Shown: in pieces, positions 8,472 to 16,954 of the stretch
Layout of the letters: every line of letters begins with the position of its first letter
Position numbering within the stretch: position 1 is the stretch's first letter
Program-made: the position numbers and the translations under genes
Origin: a virus
Direction: 5' to 3' (one strand)
Virus record (IMG/VR): IMGVR_UViG_3300037069_000924
Span: 1-32,006 of that record
Length of the DNA stretch: 32,006 nt
The notes under the pieces: model-generated
Seen by the model: the letters and a program-made list of their open reading frames with translations, nothing else
The model's database searches: none
Told to the model about the DNA's origin: nothing

Positions 8472-9389
8472 TTATTCTTGCTGCGCCTGCACAGGGGCAG
8501 ACAGTATCTTCTCTAAGTGGTCATACAACGCCATCGCATCGTTATCACGCTGGATATACAAGGTAGCGAAGTAATCTGCCACATCTACACCTTCACGGAT
8601 ATCAAAGTAGGCTTTGCCTGTATCTACCAACACTATTTTGCCTGGAACTACGTCAGTAGAAATCACATGCTGGCGCAATGCCTGCGTGATGTTGTACTTG
8701 TACACGTTCTTAGGGTTCACCATTTGACGGGTAAACTCTGCTGGCACCTGTTTTGATTTCAGGATAAACTCGGTGCGTATCCTGTCCTCGTTTTCCTCGG
8801 GGTTGTCGCAGTTAATACCGAACGCCTGAGCAACTGGTATCATTTCTTCAAAGGTTGCCTCACGAGCCGCCTTTTCAGCCTCAAACGCCAAGTCAGCACT
8901 GGTACGCAGGCTATCTCTCACCTTATCATCGTTCACCAGCGTAAATACCGATGGCGTAATATTTACGGGGCTTTTCACCTCGTCATAAATATCTTGTATG
9001 GTCAGGGCGTCAAGCAACGCTGTATTGTTGCCTTGCACAAATAACGAACCGTTCCTGAAAACAATGTCGTTACGTGGGTTCTCCAATTGCTGTTTTGAAG
9101 GTTCCGGCTTTTGCTGTTCCTTTACCCAAATAGAGGAGTAGCCAAACACATACCGCCAGTTCTCAATCTCTTTTGTTTTGGGGTTAACACCGACACCGCT
9201 GTTTAAGCCAATGTAGATGGGCGGATAAGGGTTATCCAATATCTCACCAGTATCCTTATCACGGGGTTTTGCCTTTTCATGGCTTTGGGTTAGTTTGAAT
9301 TGATACCTTTTTGACGGGTCCCAACCAATGATAACCGGCTTTTTACCAAAGTTTGGGTTACCTGTTCTTTTTTTTTCTGTTGTTTCCAT
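8472..9389 (-). CDS. Head-module protein of unknown function, downstream of MCP
   Basis: This 305-residue soluble protein begins METTEKKRTGNPNFGKKPV. Basic, Pro-rich N-terminal residues are followed by a segment with repeated Asn/Pro turns (residues 35-110). A helical region comes next (ADLAFEAEKAAREATFEEM, about 170-190), then a C-terminal alpha/beta part ending in SAPVQAQQE. No catalytic motif is seen. The gene stands alone between two terminators, one after MCP and one just after its own stop, so its expression can be set apart from its neighbours. That, with its place beside MCP, suggests a capsid or cement protein, a portal accessory or an assembly factor. I do not recognise a family. 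Confidence 0.6.
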   Translation of the reverse strand: METTEKKRTGNPNFGKKPVIIGWDPSKRYQFKLTQSHEKAKPRDKDTGEILDNPYPPIYIGLNSGVGVNPKTKEIENWRYVFGYSSIWVKEQQKPEPSKQQLENPRNDIVFRNGSLFVQGNNTALLDALTIQDIYDEVKSPVNITPSVFTLVNDDKVRDSLRTSADLAFEAEKAAREATFEEMIPVAQAFGINCDNPEENEDRIRTEFILKSKQVPAEFTRQMVNPKNVYKYNITQALRQHVISTDVVPGKIVLVDTGKAYFDIREGVDVADYFATLYIQRDNDAMALYDHLEKILSAPVQAQQE

Positions 9390-9413
9390 TATTGTTTTTG
9401 TTGAGTTTATAAA

Positions 9414-9444
9414 TAAAGCCCGTAACGATTTGCTACGGGCTTTT
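9414..9444 (-). terminator. Intrinsic terminator after the major capsid gene
   Basis: A perfect 10-bp inverted repeat, AAAGCCCGTA (9415-9424) and TACGGGCTTT (9434-9443), encloses a nine-base loop. On the minus strand it ends in TTTATTTAT. It is symmetrical enough to act in either direction and sits 22 bases after the MCP stop. Confidence 0.85.
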
Positions 9445-9465
9445 GTTGATTTAAAGTGATGCTAC

Positions 9466-10821
9466 TTAAATGCCCTGCATCGTTACGTACTGCTGCGCAC
9501 CTTGCACCATGTTACCCCAATAGCCGATGGTAGTCATTACCTTTTCAGCTTTTGTTGAGGTTGGGGTATCGGCAAATAAGCCAGTATCGGCCATGTGCCA
9601 TTTGTTACCGCCAAATGGTGTTTGGTAAGTGATTTGCAGACGTGGTACAGTAACGGTAGTGCCACGCTCGTTAACCGCACCTGTTTTACCTTGTGGAATA
9701 AACAGAGAGAAACGATAGCGTTTACCTAAACCGCTTGAACTGTACATGGCTTGCTCATCAAACAGACCGTAGTTGGTGAAGTTATATTTACGTTTGTAGA
9801 TTTTAAGTGAATCAAAATCACGTGACAAATCAATGCCACCACGTTTACCGGCGTTGTCGGCATAAACAATCGCACCGTTGTTAATCTCGGTGAATACTGA
9901 GTTTTGCATCTCAATGTACGATTGATTGTCGCTTAACACGTCATACTCTTTCGGCGCACCTACAGAACTTAACGCACGCTCTAACTGGGCGAAAGTGGTG
10001 GTTACACCCCAGTTGTTATAAGTACCGTTGATACCGTTAGCCTGTACCTGAGTAATCACGCCGTTAGAACCTTCTTCTACGTAAGGCAGGTTGTTGGTCT
10101 GAGTGGCTTCCATGATAAGGAACTCACGTTCCAATAGCAATGACAAGTCATCATCCTGTTTCTGCTTGTAGGTAAATGAATAGCTACCGTTGATCTGGAA
10201 ATCGACCCTTTCAGCGTCGGCTAAGTCACCGATGGTGGTATCCTTACGTAACTGAGTACAGTAGTTACTGTATTTGTCGATGTTACGGATGATGGTAGCG
10301 GTTTTATCCGACTGTTCACCTAAGTATTTAAAGCCACGGTTTAACAGTTCGTCACCAGCTAATACCGAAACGTTCTGGCCTGTAACAACAGGGGTCAACA
10401 CGAATGTGTGTGCGTTTGGTGTAGTGGTATTAGGCGCTGTTACACGACCCTCTACGCCTGTACGTGAGTTATAGAATATCAAACCAGCGGCAGGCAGTGA
10501 TTTTGTGCCCGACTGTGAGTAACCACCAGCACCTACGGTAATTGTAGCAGGGGCGCTATTGGCAACGGTTACGGCAGCTGAGGCAGTAACAAAGCCCATG
10601 AATGAACCCCTGTTTTGATACCATAAGAATTGTTTGTGGTCTACCTTAAGCGTATTACCTGCTAATTCATTAACAAGCACATAAGGCACGAAATTGCGGG
10701 TTTCGATGAATTTATTGTAAGGTGCTACCGTTACAATGTTAAGTCCGCTTATCAGACCGTACCGGGTTACCGATGGGTCGGAGTACTGAGCGGGTGTTGC
10801 CAATGGAGTAGTTATAGCCAT
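9466..10821 (-). CDS. Major capsid protein
   Basis: A 451-residue protein with the make-up of a capsid subunit: no Cys-rich or catalytic motifs, a Gly/Ala/Thr/Asn-rich beta-heavy sequence and a typical capsid length. It begins MAITTPLATPAQYSDPSV. The region around residues 95-165 is rich in small residues (TVGAGGYSQSGTKSLP) and could be an inserted surface domain. The middle carries acidic helical segments (KQKQDDDLSLLLEREFLIM), and the C-terminus ends WGNMVQGAQQYVTMQGI. It is directly downstream of a scaffold-like gene and portal and is followed immediately by a strong terminator. The start has the A-rich leader AAAACTTAAAACAAA expected for a highly translated Bacteroidetes gene. A HK97-type fold is expected from the context but cannot be shown here. 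Confidence 0.8.
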   Translation of the reverse strand: MAITTPLATPAQYSDPSVTRYGLISGLNIVTVAPYNKFIETRNFVPYVLVNELAGNTLKVDHKQFLWYQNRGSFMGFVTASAAVTVANSAPATITVGAGGYSQSGTKSLPAAGLIFYNSRTGVEGRVTAPNTTTPNAHTFVLTPVVTGQNVSVLAGDELLNRGFKYLGEQSDKTATIIRNIDKYSNYCTQLRKDTTIGDLADAERVDFQINGSYSFTYKQKQDDDLSLLLEREFLIMEATQTNNLPYVEEGSNGVITQVQANGINGTYNNWGVTTTFAQLERALSSVGAPKEYDVLSDNQSYIEMQNSVFTEINNGAIVYADNAGKRGGIDLSRDFDSLKIYKRKYNFTNYGLFDEQAMYSSSGLGKRYRFSLFIPQGKTGAVNERGTTVTVPRLQITYQTPFGGNKWHMADTGLFADTPTSTKAEKVMTTIGYWGNMVQGAQQYVTMQGI

Positions 10822-10848
10822 TTTGTTTTAAGTTTTAAAGTTCGTTTT

Positions 10849-10856
10849 CAAATTAA
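10849..10856 (-). promoter_or_regulatory. Near-consensus -7 box before MCP
   Basis: The minus strand reads TTAATTTG, one mismatch from TAnnTTTG, 27 bases before the MCP start in the short gap after the scaffold-like gene. It could give MCP its own transcript that ends at 9414-9444. This is weak evidence on its own. Confidence 0.25.
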
Positions 10857-10860
10857 GTGA

Positions 10861-11928
10861 TTATCCCCAAACCAAATCACCAGCATCGGCAGGAACGGAG
10901 GCTACTGAATTTTGCCTGTTTGGTTCCAAGTCGATGTTTTTAATTTCAGCAACAGTGCCTTTCTTGCCTTTATTCAAACCTTGGGTGTATGCTGATTTAG
11001 CGACCTTGGCGATATTCTCTAAAGCATGCTCATCCTCGGCAATCTTTAGAAGATTAAAACTTCCGTCCTCATTCTGCCACCCACGGCGTTTCATAAAGTC
11101 TGCGCCAGTCCATGTTTTCATGGCTTCCACCCTTTGCGCCTTTTCTTCTGGCGTAACTGCAAACACCACTTCCTCGGGTGTTGTGCTGTCACCTACCTGA
11201 AATTTAAAGTCGGTAAGGTTGGGAACCTGTGCTTGTGCATCATTAGCCCATTTTAGCTTCAATTCGTCAATCTCTGCTTGTGTCGGACCCGCTGCTGGCG
11301 CTGGCGCTTCTTCTTTGCTTATTTTTGGTAATTCGATGGTTTTTTGTTTGTCTTTAAGGGCAATGCGGAAATCCCTTGCGTGCCTTTCAAGGCGCAGGGT
11401 ATTGGCATCAACCTTTTCATTATGGGCTACTGCGGCTTTATACTCGTCAGGCTCCAATTCTTTGTCAATATCAGCCAGATTGTATTTCTCCAATTCCTGA
11501 CCATATTCAGCACGTATCTCTAACTCAATATCCTGTTTAGTCCAGCCGGGGTTCTTATCGGCTAACCCTTCCCGTACTACGTCAAGGTGCGACATGGTGC
11601 CGTAATCCTTTTTAATGGCGGTTAAGTAGTTGTACACCGCATCGGTATCGCCGTTTACAAAGCGTTCGTAAAGTTCCTTTGCGCTTTCATCTTTAAACTC
11701 AGGATACTTCTCTACGATTTTCTCTACGACTGTTGGCTCAACTATTGCTGGCGCTTCAACAACTGGCGGGGTTTCTACTACGGGTTCAGTTGTTGTTGTT
11801 TCTGCAACAACTGGTGCTGCTTGCTCAGGGGCTGCTTCTGTGACAGGCGCTGGTGCAGCGATTGGTTTGGTTTCGGCGACAGGCGTTTCTGAAACACCTG
11901 ATTCTTCACCCATTCCCATGTAACTCAT
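10861..11928 (-). CDS. Scaffold-like capsid assembly protein
   Basis: This acidic 355-residue protein has a low-complexity N-terminus rich in Pro, Ala, Glu, Thr and Val (residues 13-70). A long mostly helical section follows (KYPEFKDESAKELYERFVNG, IRAEYGQELEKYNLADIDKE, HARDFRIALKDKQKTI), then another Pro/Ala linker at about 208-215 and a conserved-looking basic C-terminus (TQGLNKGKKGTVAEIKNIDL). Acidic, helical, low-complexity proteins between portal and MCP genes are usually scaffolds. Their C-terminus binds the capsid protein, which agrees with the basic end here. It follows a TATCTTTG box. A capsid-associated internal protein is the alternative. Confidence 0.65.
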   Translation of the reverse strand: MSYMGMGEESGVSETPVAETKPIAAPAPVTEAAPEQAAPVVAETTTTEPVVETPPVVEAPAIVEPTVVEKIVEKYPEFKDESAKELYERFVNGDTDAVYNYLTAIKKDYGTMSHLDVVREGLADKNPGWTKQDIELEIRAEYGQELEKYNLADIDKELEPDEYKAAVAHNEKVDANTLRLERHARDFRIALKDKQKTIELPKISKEEAPAPAAGPTQAEIDELKLKWANDAQAQVPNLTDFKFQVGDSTTPEEVVFAVTPEEKAQRVEAMKTWTGADFMKRRGWQNEDGSFNLLKIAEDEHALENIAKVAKSAYTQGLNKGKKGTVAEIKNIDLEPNRQNSVASVPADAGDLVWG

Positions 11929-11959
11929 AAATTTTCTGTTTTTGTTATTATTGTTGCCT

Positions 11960-11967
11960 CAAAGATA
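11960..11967 (-). promoter_or_regulatory. TAnnTTTG -7 box before the scaffold/MCP unit
   Basis: The minus strand reads TATCTTTG 31 bases before the scaffold start, in the gap after the portal gene. It is a perfect -7 consensus without a -33 TTG. It could start the scaffold-MCP transcript that stops at 9414-9444. Confidence 0.45.
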
Positions 11968-11992
11968 ATTGAGTTTATTTAACTTTTTATCA

Positions 11993-14455
11993 TTATGCTG
12001 CTACTTGTTCCTCTGGGGCTGGCATCGGTTGTTGCTGGGCTTGTTGTTGCGCCTGCTGCTGCATTGCCATTTGTTGCTGTTGTTCTGCCATTGCCTGTTG
12101 CTGTTCCGCATCCTGTTCCTGATGTATGGAGTTCACCATTAGCTGCTTTTCGCTCTGGTCAACAATACCCATACCCTCCAAAATAACTGGTGGCAACGAA
12201 GTGATAGACGCCCCCGGTTGTGCCAGCATGGACTTAGCCACTTCTTCTTTAATCGCATTAACAGATTTAAGAATGGTATTTTCTTTCTCGTTCTTAGACT
12301 TCTCAGCCTCCAACTCCATCGCATAGGAGTGAAGTTCGGCGTTAACCTTACTATCCGCATCGCCCTTGGCGTTTGCAGCGGCAATAGCGGCTTGGGTATT
12401 ATCCTGTGAGTTCTGTGCCGCCTGTTTAGCTGCTTCTTGTTTACGGCGCTCTATACGTGCTGATAGCATATACGAAGCATAGTCCACATCAATAACCGCC
12501 AGTTTTCTTACATCAATAGCGTCAGCCAACGTAATTTCCTTGGCGGTTAATGAGGTAGCAATATTCTGTTCTAAGAACGCCTGTGCTTGGTCATCAATAA
12601 TGGCTTTAATCTCCACATCGAAATTGGTTTTTTCAAAGTCATCGGTTGCCTCTAATTTCAGGTATTCCACTTTTTGGGAACCCAAAGCCTTTCGGTACCC
12701 GTCATAGCTATTCTTTTTACCGAACACCAATATATCCCACCCACGCAGTTGAACTAACTTAGCAGTTCTTTGCAGGATGTTCAGGAAAGAGTTATAAATG
12801 TAGTTGGAGGCACTTTCGCCTGTTTGCTGGGCTTGTTTAACGACTTGCTGGCTTACTGCCTGATTGGTAATAGTACCATTATCCAAATTATTGCTGCCTG
12901 TTATTTTAAGTAGCGTATCATAGTGCATATTCCATTGATTGCTCAATTGCTCTAACTTACCACTGAAAGGCACATTGTTGGCGGTAATAGGCTCACGGCG
13001 TTGTCCCGTGCCGTCATCTTCCAAACGTTTGTAAAACCCTATACCTGTTTGTTTCTTGATTTTGTATAGTTCAAAAGGCGACAATGTACCCTCACCCAAG
13101 CCGAGGTCAATATCACTCATAGTAGATATATCCACATCATAACCATCGGGCATAGCCGCAGCGATAATGTTCTGCTGTTTAAGGTCAATTAACTGCATCG
13201 CCTTGATGGTAGGTATCATGGTTTCCATCATTGGCTTATTCACCATTTGCTGGTTGCCATACATATATAGGGCGAAAGAGGAGATGATTTCCTGCAGGTT
13301 ATCTTTCGGCTTAACCATGTTCTTAGACAAGCCCCACTCCAATACATATTCCGTATCGGCAATCATTACGCCTGTATAGCTTACATAGTAGGGGTTGCTG
13401 GCTAAGGTTTTCTTTGGGTCGGTAATAACCTTAATCCTGTCCAGTGTTTCCTTGCCAAACCTATCTTCGCCGGTTTTATATTTCAGGCTGTACAGGGTTT
13501 TCATATCCAGTTCCATCACCTCTACACGCCAGCCATCATAAGGACGTGCTAATGCAGTGGTATAGGCATAATCCCATCCATAACTAAAGTCAGTCGGATT
13601 GCCATATTTACCTGTAAACGTTTGGGCAAGTTGCCATAGTTTTTCTTCGGATATCTTTTCAGGATACTTAATGCGTATCTCGGCTATGCTCATGTAAAAC
13701 ACTTCGCCTGTATATTGCCAGTCACGAAAATCATTCCACTCTGAGTAGGAAGTAATTAGGTTTTCAGGCTTAATGAAGCGTATCTTGATTCGACCGCTAC
13801 CGTCGATATAGACTTTGGTGCCAGCATAACCGCAATTGATAAGGTCATCCATAATTCGGTCTTTAATGACCCCCGACATGTCGTTATCGTAGAATACAAG
13901 GTTTATCAACTCCTGCATGATAACTTCTTCACGCTCTTTATAGTTATGCCCGAACTCTATCTCAATCTCACGGATGCTTTGCGGGTCGTCGTCATCATAA
14001 CGCTCAATCTCTACCCCTGCATCCTGTTGTAGCGCCTGTACCTTTTCCTTTTCAACCAACTTAAAAATGGCATTATCCTTAGCCTTTTTCTTTTTCTCGG
14101 TAGTAAACGGGTCAATGGCATTACAGGATATTTTTTCCTGGCGCTGGTTGTACCTGTCCTTGGTACGGGCAATAAAAGGGATGGCGATGGGTAATGGTTC
14201 GTAGATAAGCTGGATAACGGAATTTTCGCCGTCAAGGTCAAGGATGTCCTTGTATTCCTGCATCGGCTGGCGACCCATGGCAAAGGCTCTATTATAGTCA
14301 AAACGGGCTTTTCTACCCGACCTTGTTTCTCCATTATAACCCGTATTCCACGCATCATAAGCGCCCTGCATAAGTTTTCTACCGAACTCGGGTTTATCCT
14401 TTTCGGTATCGTTGCTTAAAATATTAGGGAGGGTACTTACGCCGCTGATGCTCAT
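11993..14455 (-). CDS. Portal protein
   Basis: This 820-residue protein lies between TerL and the scaffold-like gene. The N-terminal third is rich in Arg, Lys and Asp (RSGRKARFDYNRAFAMGRQ at about 46-64, ARTKDRYNQRQEKIS at about 95-109). The middle contains long stretches typical of portal wing and stem regions (DRIMDDLINCGYAGTKVYID, about 200-220; RFIKPENLITSYSEW). Residues 550-590 carry TNQAVSQQVVKQAQQTGE, which resembles the portal crown/stem helix. The last about 120 residues are coiled-coil and end in a Gln/Met/Ala-rich tail (about 770-820), a plausible barrel or crown extension. The length fits crAss-like portals. The stop lies 64 bases before the scaffold start. Confidence 0.8.
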   Translation of the reverse strand: MSISGVSTLPNILSNDTEKDKPEFGRKLMQGAYDAWNTGYNGETRSGRKARFDYNRAFAMGRQPMQEYKDILDLDGENSVIQLIYEPLPIAIPFIARTKDRYNQRQEKISCNAIDPFTTEKKKKAKDNAIFKLVEKEKVQALQQDAGVEIERYDDDDPQSIREIEIEFGHNYKEREEVIMQELINLVFYDNDMSGVIKDRIMDDLINCGYAGTKVYIDGSGRIKIRFIKPENLITSYSEWNDFRDWQYTGEVFYMSIAEIRIKYPEKISEEKLWQLAQTFTGKYGNPTDFSYGWDYAYTTALARPYDGWRVEVMELDMKTLYSLKYKTGEDRFGKETLDRIKVITDPKKTLASNPYYVSYTGVMIADTEYVLEWGLSKNMVKPKDNLQEIISSFALYMYGNQQMVNKPMMETMIPTIKAMQLIDLKQQNIIAAAMPDGYDVDISTMSDIDLGLGEGTLSPFELYKIKKQTGIGFYKRLEDDGTGQRREPITANNVPFSGKLEQLSNQWNMHYDTLLKITGSNNLDNGTITNQAVSQQVVKQAQQTGESASNYIYNSFLNILQRTAKLVQLRGWDILVFGKKNSYDGYRKALGSQKVEYLKLEATDDFEKTNFDVEIKAIIDDQAQAFLEQNIATSLTAKEITLADAIDVRKLAVIDVDYASYMLSARIERRKQEAAKQAAQNSQDNTQAAIAAANAKGDADSKVNAELHSYAMELEAEKSKNEKENTILKSVNAIKEEVAKSMLAQPGASITSLPPVILEGMGIVDQSEKQLMVNSIHQEQDAEQQQAMAEQQQQMAMQQQAQQQAQQQPMPAPEEQVAA

Positions 14456-14471
14456 GGATTTTCTTTGATTA

Positions 14472-14479
14472 CAAATCTA
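14472..14479 (-). promoter_or_regulatory. TAnnTTTG -7 box before portal
   Basis: The minus strand reads TAGATTTG 16 bases before the portal start, within the 43-base AT-rich gap after TerL. It matches the -7 consensus; no -33 TTG is seen. Confidence 0.35.
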
Positions 14480-14498
14480 TATATTCTTTATTATTTAT

Positions 14499-16586
14499 TT
14501 ATTGGTATTTCTTGCTTCGCTTCAACTGCATAAATTTCAAAGGTTTTAGAACAATCTTCTCCATTAGCTTCCATTCCTTTATACCCATTAAAGCATAACC
14601 CCATGCCATACAGGTGTCAAACTCACCCCTATCGTCAATATCAAATTTCAGCATGTGCCGCAGTAGTGATATGAACTTAATCTTGTGCATGTTATTCTCA
14701 GCATACTCTACCATTTCAGTTAGGTGCTGTTCCCTTGCTTCTTTATCCTGTGGGTAGATACCATACACCTCTGTGCCATTCGCACGCTTGGTGGGGATAA
14801 GGTAACCATGTTTAATAGGGTGGTTTTCATCGGAGGCTAATCTTACTTTCGGGTCTTGGGCATATTCTATCCAATCCGTAGGTGCACGTTCCCCCAATAG
14901 GCGGATGCCGTAATATTCCAAGCCCCAATACATTTGGTCATAAAATTCCTGCTTTTTGGTTGGTCTACCCAAAAACATCGCCACGGGTAGATTGGATGTT
15001 TCAGGATTTAAGGCATCATATCGCTTGTGCACCATTACACAGGCGTCAGAACCAGCATCTACCGCTGCTATGGAGTGAGCGAAAGGGTCCAACCCCGCAG
15101 CGCCATAGATGGCATTTGCAGGGCATTTAACATTGCCATTATAGAAGTATTTGTTATTGTCGTCAATGAAGTCAAGTATCCACCACATCCCATCTTTGGC
15201 ATCCTCAAAGTACTTATCGCCATTATCCCGCTTTTTAGCCACACACCGACGACCCATTTCCTTTTGACCAACCTTGCGTAGTTCTTCTTCAATCAGGGTT
15301 ATCTGCGCATTTAGCTTTTCAAGTTTAAAGGCACATCGGTTGTTAGCCCCTTTGAACACTTCTTTCCAGTTGAACGGGTTTTTAAGAATTTCCTCCAATA
15401 ACATTTCTGGGTCATCTTCCAGCATCTTCCTGTTTTCTTCCAGATAGGTTTTGGCACCGATTTTAGGGTCTGGACACGGCAAGCCAGTTCCTGGGTCGAT
15501 AAATGTTTTTAGGAACTCTGTTTGTTCACGGGTTGGCTTTTCAACGATAGATTCACCATACTTGCCCACATAGCCTAAAAACCCTTTATAAGCCGGTATG
15601 AAGAACCTTTTTAGTTTGGTGGTAGTACGACCGAACCTGTCCTTTTTGCCGTTGATGTGGTCAGAACCGTCCCAAATAGACCTGAAATTATCGCCACCTT
15701 CATCTCCTTTGTTAACTGTGGTAAATAGGGAAACGTGCCCACCAATCATAGCGCCTACCACAAGAGTATCACTGATACGGGTTAAGCACTTCTGCACATT
15801 TGACTTTTTCCATTTTCCAGCTTCGTCAATCGTAACGTGGCGCACACGGCGACCATCATAAGCGTTTTCAGAGGTATCCAGCCAATTAACACGGTTGTTC
15901 TTGCCTTTGTCTCCACTGGCTTTTGTGTTGTTAGCAGAAATCTTTTTAGATGGTTTGGCTATATGTATCTCTCCCTCTGTAACCTTGTTTAAGTCCGGCA
16001 TAAGGAAGATGGGCAGGCGTTCAAGGGCGTTCTTTACGAAAAAAAACATCTCCTGCGCATCCGTACCTGTTTTGGATACAATGCCCTGAATAGTGTTACT
16101 TTCAATAATAGCAATCAGTAACTTGATTGCGGCTGACATTGATGACAAACCCAAGCGCCGACCCTTAATACCGCAATCGCCTAAGCAAAATGGGTCTTTC
16201 TCGCATAGTTCAAAGAAGCGGCAGTATTCAAGTGATGTTTCTTTGTAAATAGGATAATGGTCAATTTCCAGTTTATACCACTGGTGGAAGAAATAACAGT
16301 AGTTGTTAAAGAAAGTAGGGGTGCCATTTATCATTATCCAGTCCCCTGAGTGTAGGCGCTCTATCTCCTCATCGAACCATTGCTTTTGCTCTGGACTGGC
16401 GACATCCCACCAAACGGGTCCTTTTTTAGGGTCGGTATTCCAGTTATCCCATTTCTCCCATTCTTTTCGCCTATACCAAACTTGCTCTTTTTTTGGCAAA
16501 TGAGAACCCCTGATGGTTTCAATATCAGGGGTGGGTGGGCAGATATAAGTTAGCCCTTGTACTTCAATTTGTATGTTTTTAGCCAT
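14499..16586 (-). CDS. terL: Terminase large subunit (packaging ATPase-nuclease)
   Basis: This is the motor that translocates phage DNA into the prohead and cuts it. In the 695 residues the ATPase comes first. A deviant Walker A, CGIKGRRLGLSSMSAA (138-153), lacks the usual GK(S/T) ending. Walker B is RHVTIDEAGKW (249-259) with the catalytic Glu in DEA, and SLFTTVNKG (286-294) is the coupling motif. The C-terminal nuclease has Asp residues at about 500 and 510 (GAAGLDPF, AAVDAGSDA) and at about 649-657 (KFDIDDRGEFDTCMAWGYAL), the expected metal-binding set. The start ATG shares its A with the TAA of the preceding gene (TAATG). Length and order match crAss-like phages. A DNA end type cannot be read from the sequence. 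Confidence 0.88.
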   Translation of the reverse strand: MAKNIQIEVQGLTYICPPTPDIETIRGSHLPKKEQVWYRRKEWEKWDNWNTDPKKGPVWWDVASPEQKQWFDEEIERLHSGDWIMINGTPTFFNNYCYFFHQWYKLEIDHYPIYKETSLEYCRFFELCEKDPFCLGDCGIKGRRLGLSSMSAAIKLLIAIIESNTIQGIVSKTGTDAQEMFFFVKNALERLPIFLMPDLNKVTEGEIHIAKPSKKISANNTKASGDKGKNNRVNWLDTSENAYDGRRVRHVTIDEAGKWKKSNVQKCLTRISDTLVVGAMIGGHVSLFTTVNKGDEGGDNFRSIWDGSDHINGKKDRFGRTTTKLKRFFIPAYKGFLGYVGKYGESIVEKPTREQTEFLKTFIDPGTGLPCPDPKIGAKTYLEENRKMLEDDPEMLLEEILKNPFNWKEVFKGANNRCAFKLEKLNAQITLIEEELRKVGQKEMGRRCVAKKRDNGDKYFEDAKDGMWWILDFIDDNNKYFYNGNVKCPANAIYGAAGLDPFAHSIAAVDAGSDACVMVHKRYDALNPETSNLPVAMFLGRPTKKQEFYDQMYWGLEYYGIRLLGERAPTDWIEYAQDPKVRLASDENHPIKHGYLIPTKRANGTEVYGIYPQDKEAREQHLTEMVEYAENNMHKIKFISLLRHMLKFDIDDRGEFDTCMAWGYALMGIKEWKLMEKIVLKPLKFMQLKRSKKYQ

Positions 16587-16954
16587 TATTTGGCACCGTT
16601 TATTTTGTCTTTAATTGCCCTGCTACGTGCCTCAAATGTGTTTTCACTACTCATGGGTATGACCGCTGCACCAGCTACCGGCTCCTCATCTTCGTCAACT
16701 ACCGCTGGTTTTCTTTTATTTTCCTTAAAGACAACCGCTTCTTCCCCATTCAGCACACGCTCGAACTGTTGCAAGTTAGGCAAGTTATCCAGCATTTTTA
16801 AAACGATAGCCATAGTTGCTGCCGACACGGGGTTAGCCACCTCTTTGCCTTCACTCAAAAGCACCAAGTTATTTGCCTGTTGCGCCAGTACTTGGTTTAT
16901 TGACTGCAGCAGTGTCTGAACGGCGCAATCTTTGTTTTCTAACGACTTTTCCAT
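16586..16954 (-). CDS. Small protein before TerL, possible small terminase subunit
   Basis: A 122-residue, largely helical protein (MEKSLENKDCAVQTLLQSIN, then IVLKMLDNLPNLQQFERVL at about 71-89) with an acidic linker (VVDEDEEPVAG) and a basic C-terminus (RSRAIKDKINGAK). It is coupled to TerL by TAATG, which is the usual place for a small terminase subunit. Its first 29 codons overlap the end of the previous gene in another frame. No DNA-binding motif is recognised, so the function is inferred from position; a shorter start at a later Met would avoid the overlap. Confidence 0.5.
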   Translation of the reverse strand: MEKSLENKDCAVQTLLQSINQVLAQQANNLVLLSEGKEVANPVSAATMAIVLKMLDNLPNLQQFERVLNGEEAVVFKENKRKPAVVDEDEEPVAGAAVIPMSSENTFEARSRAIKDKINGAK

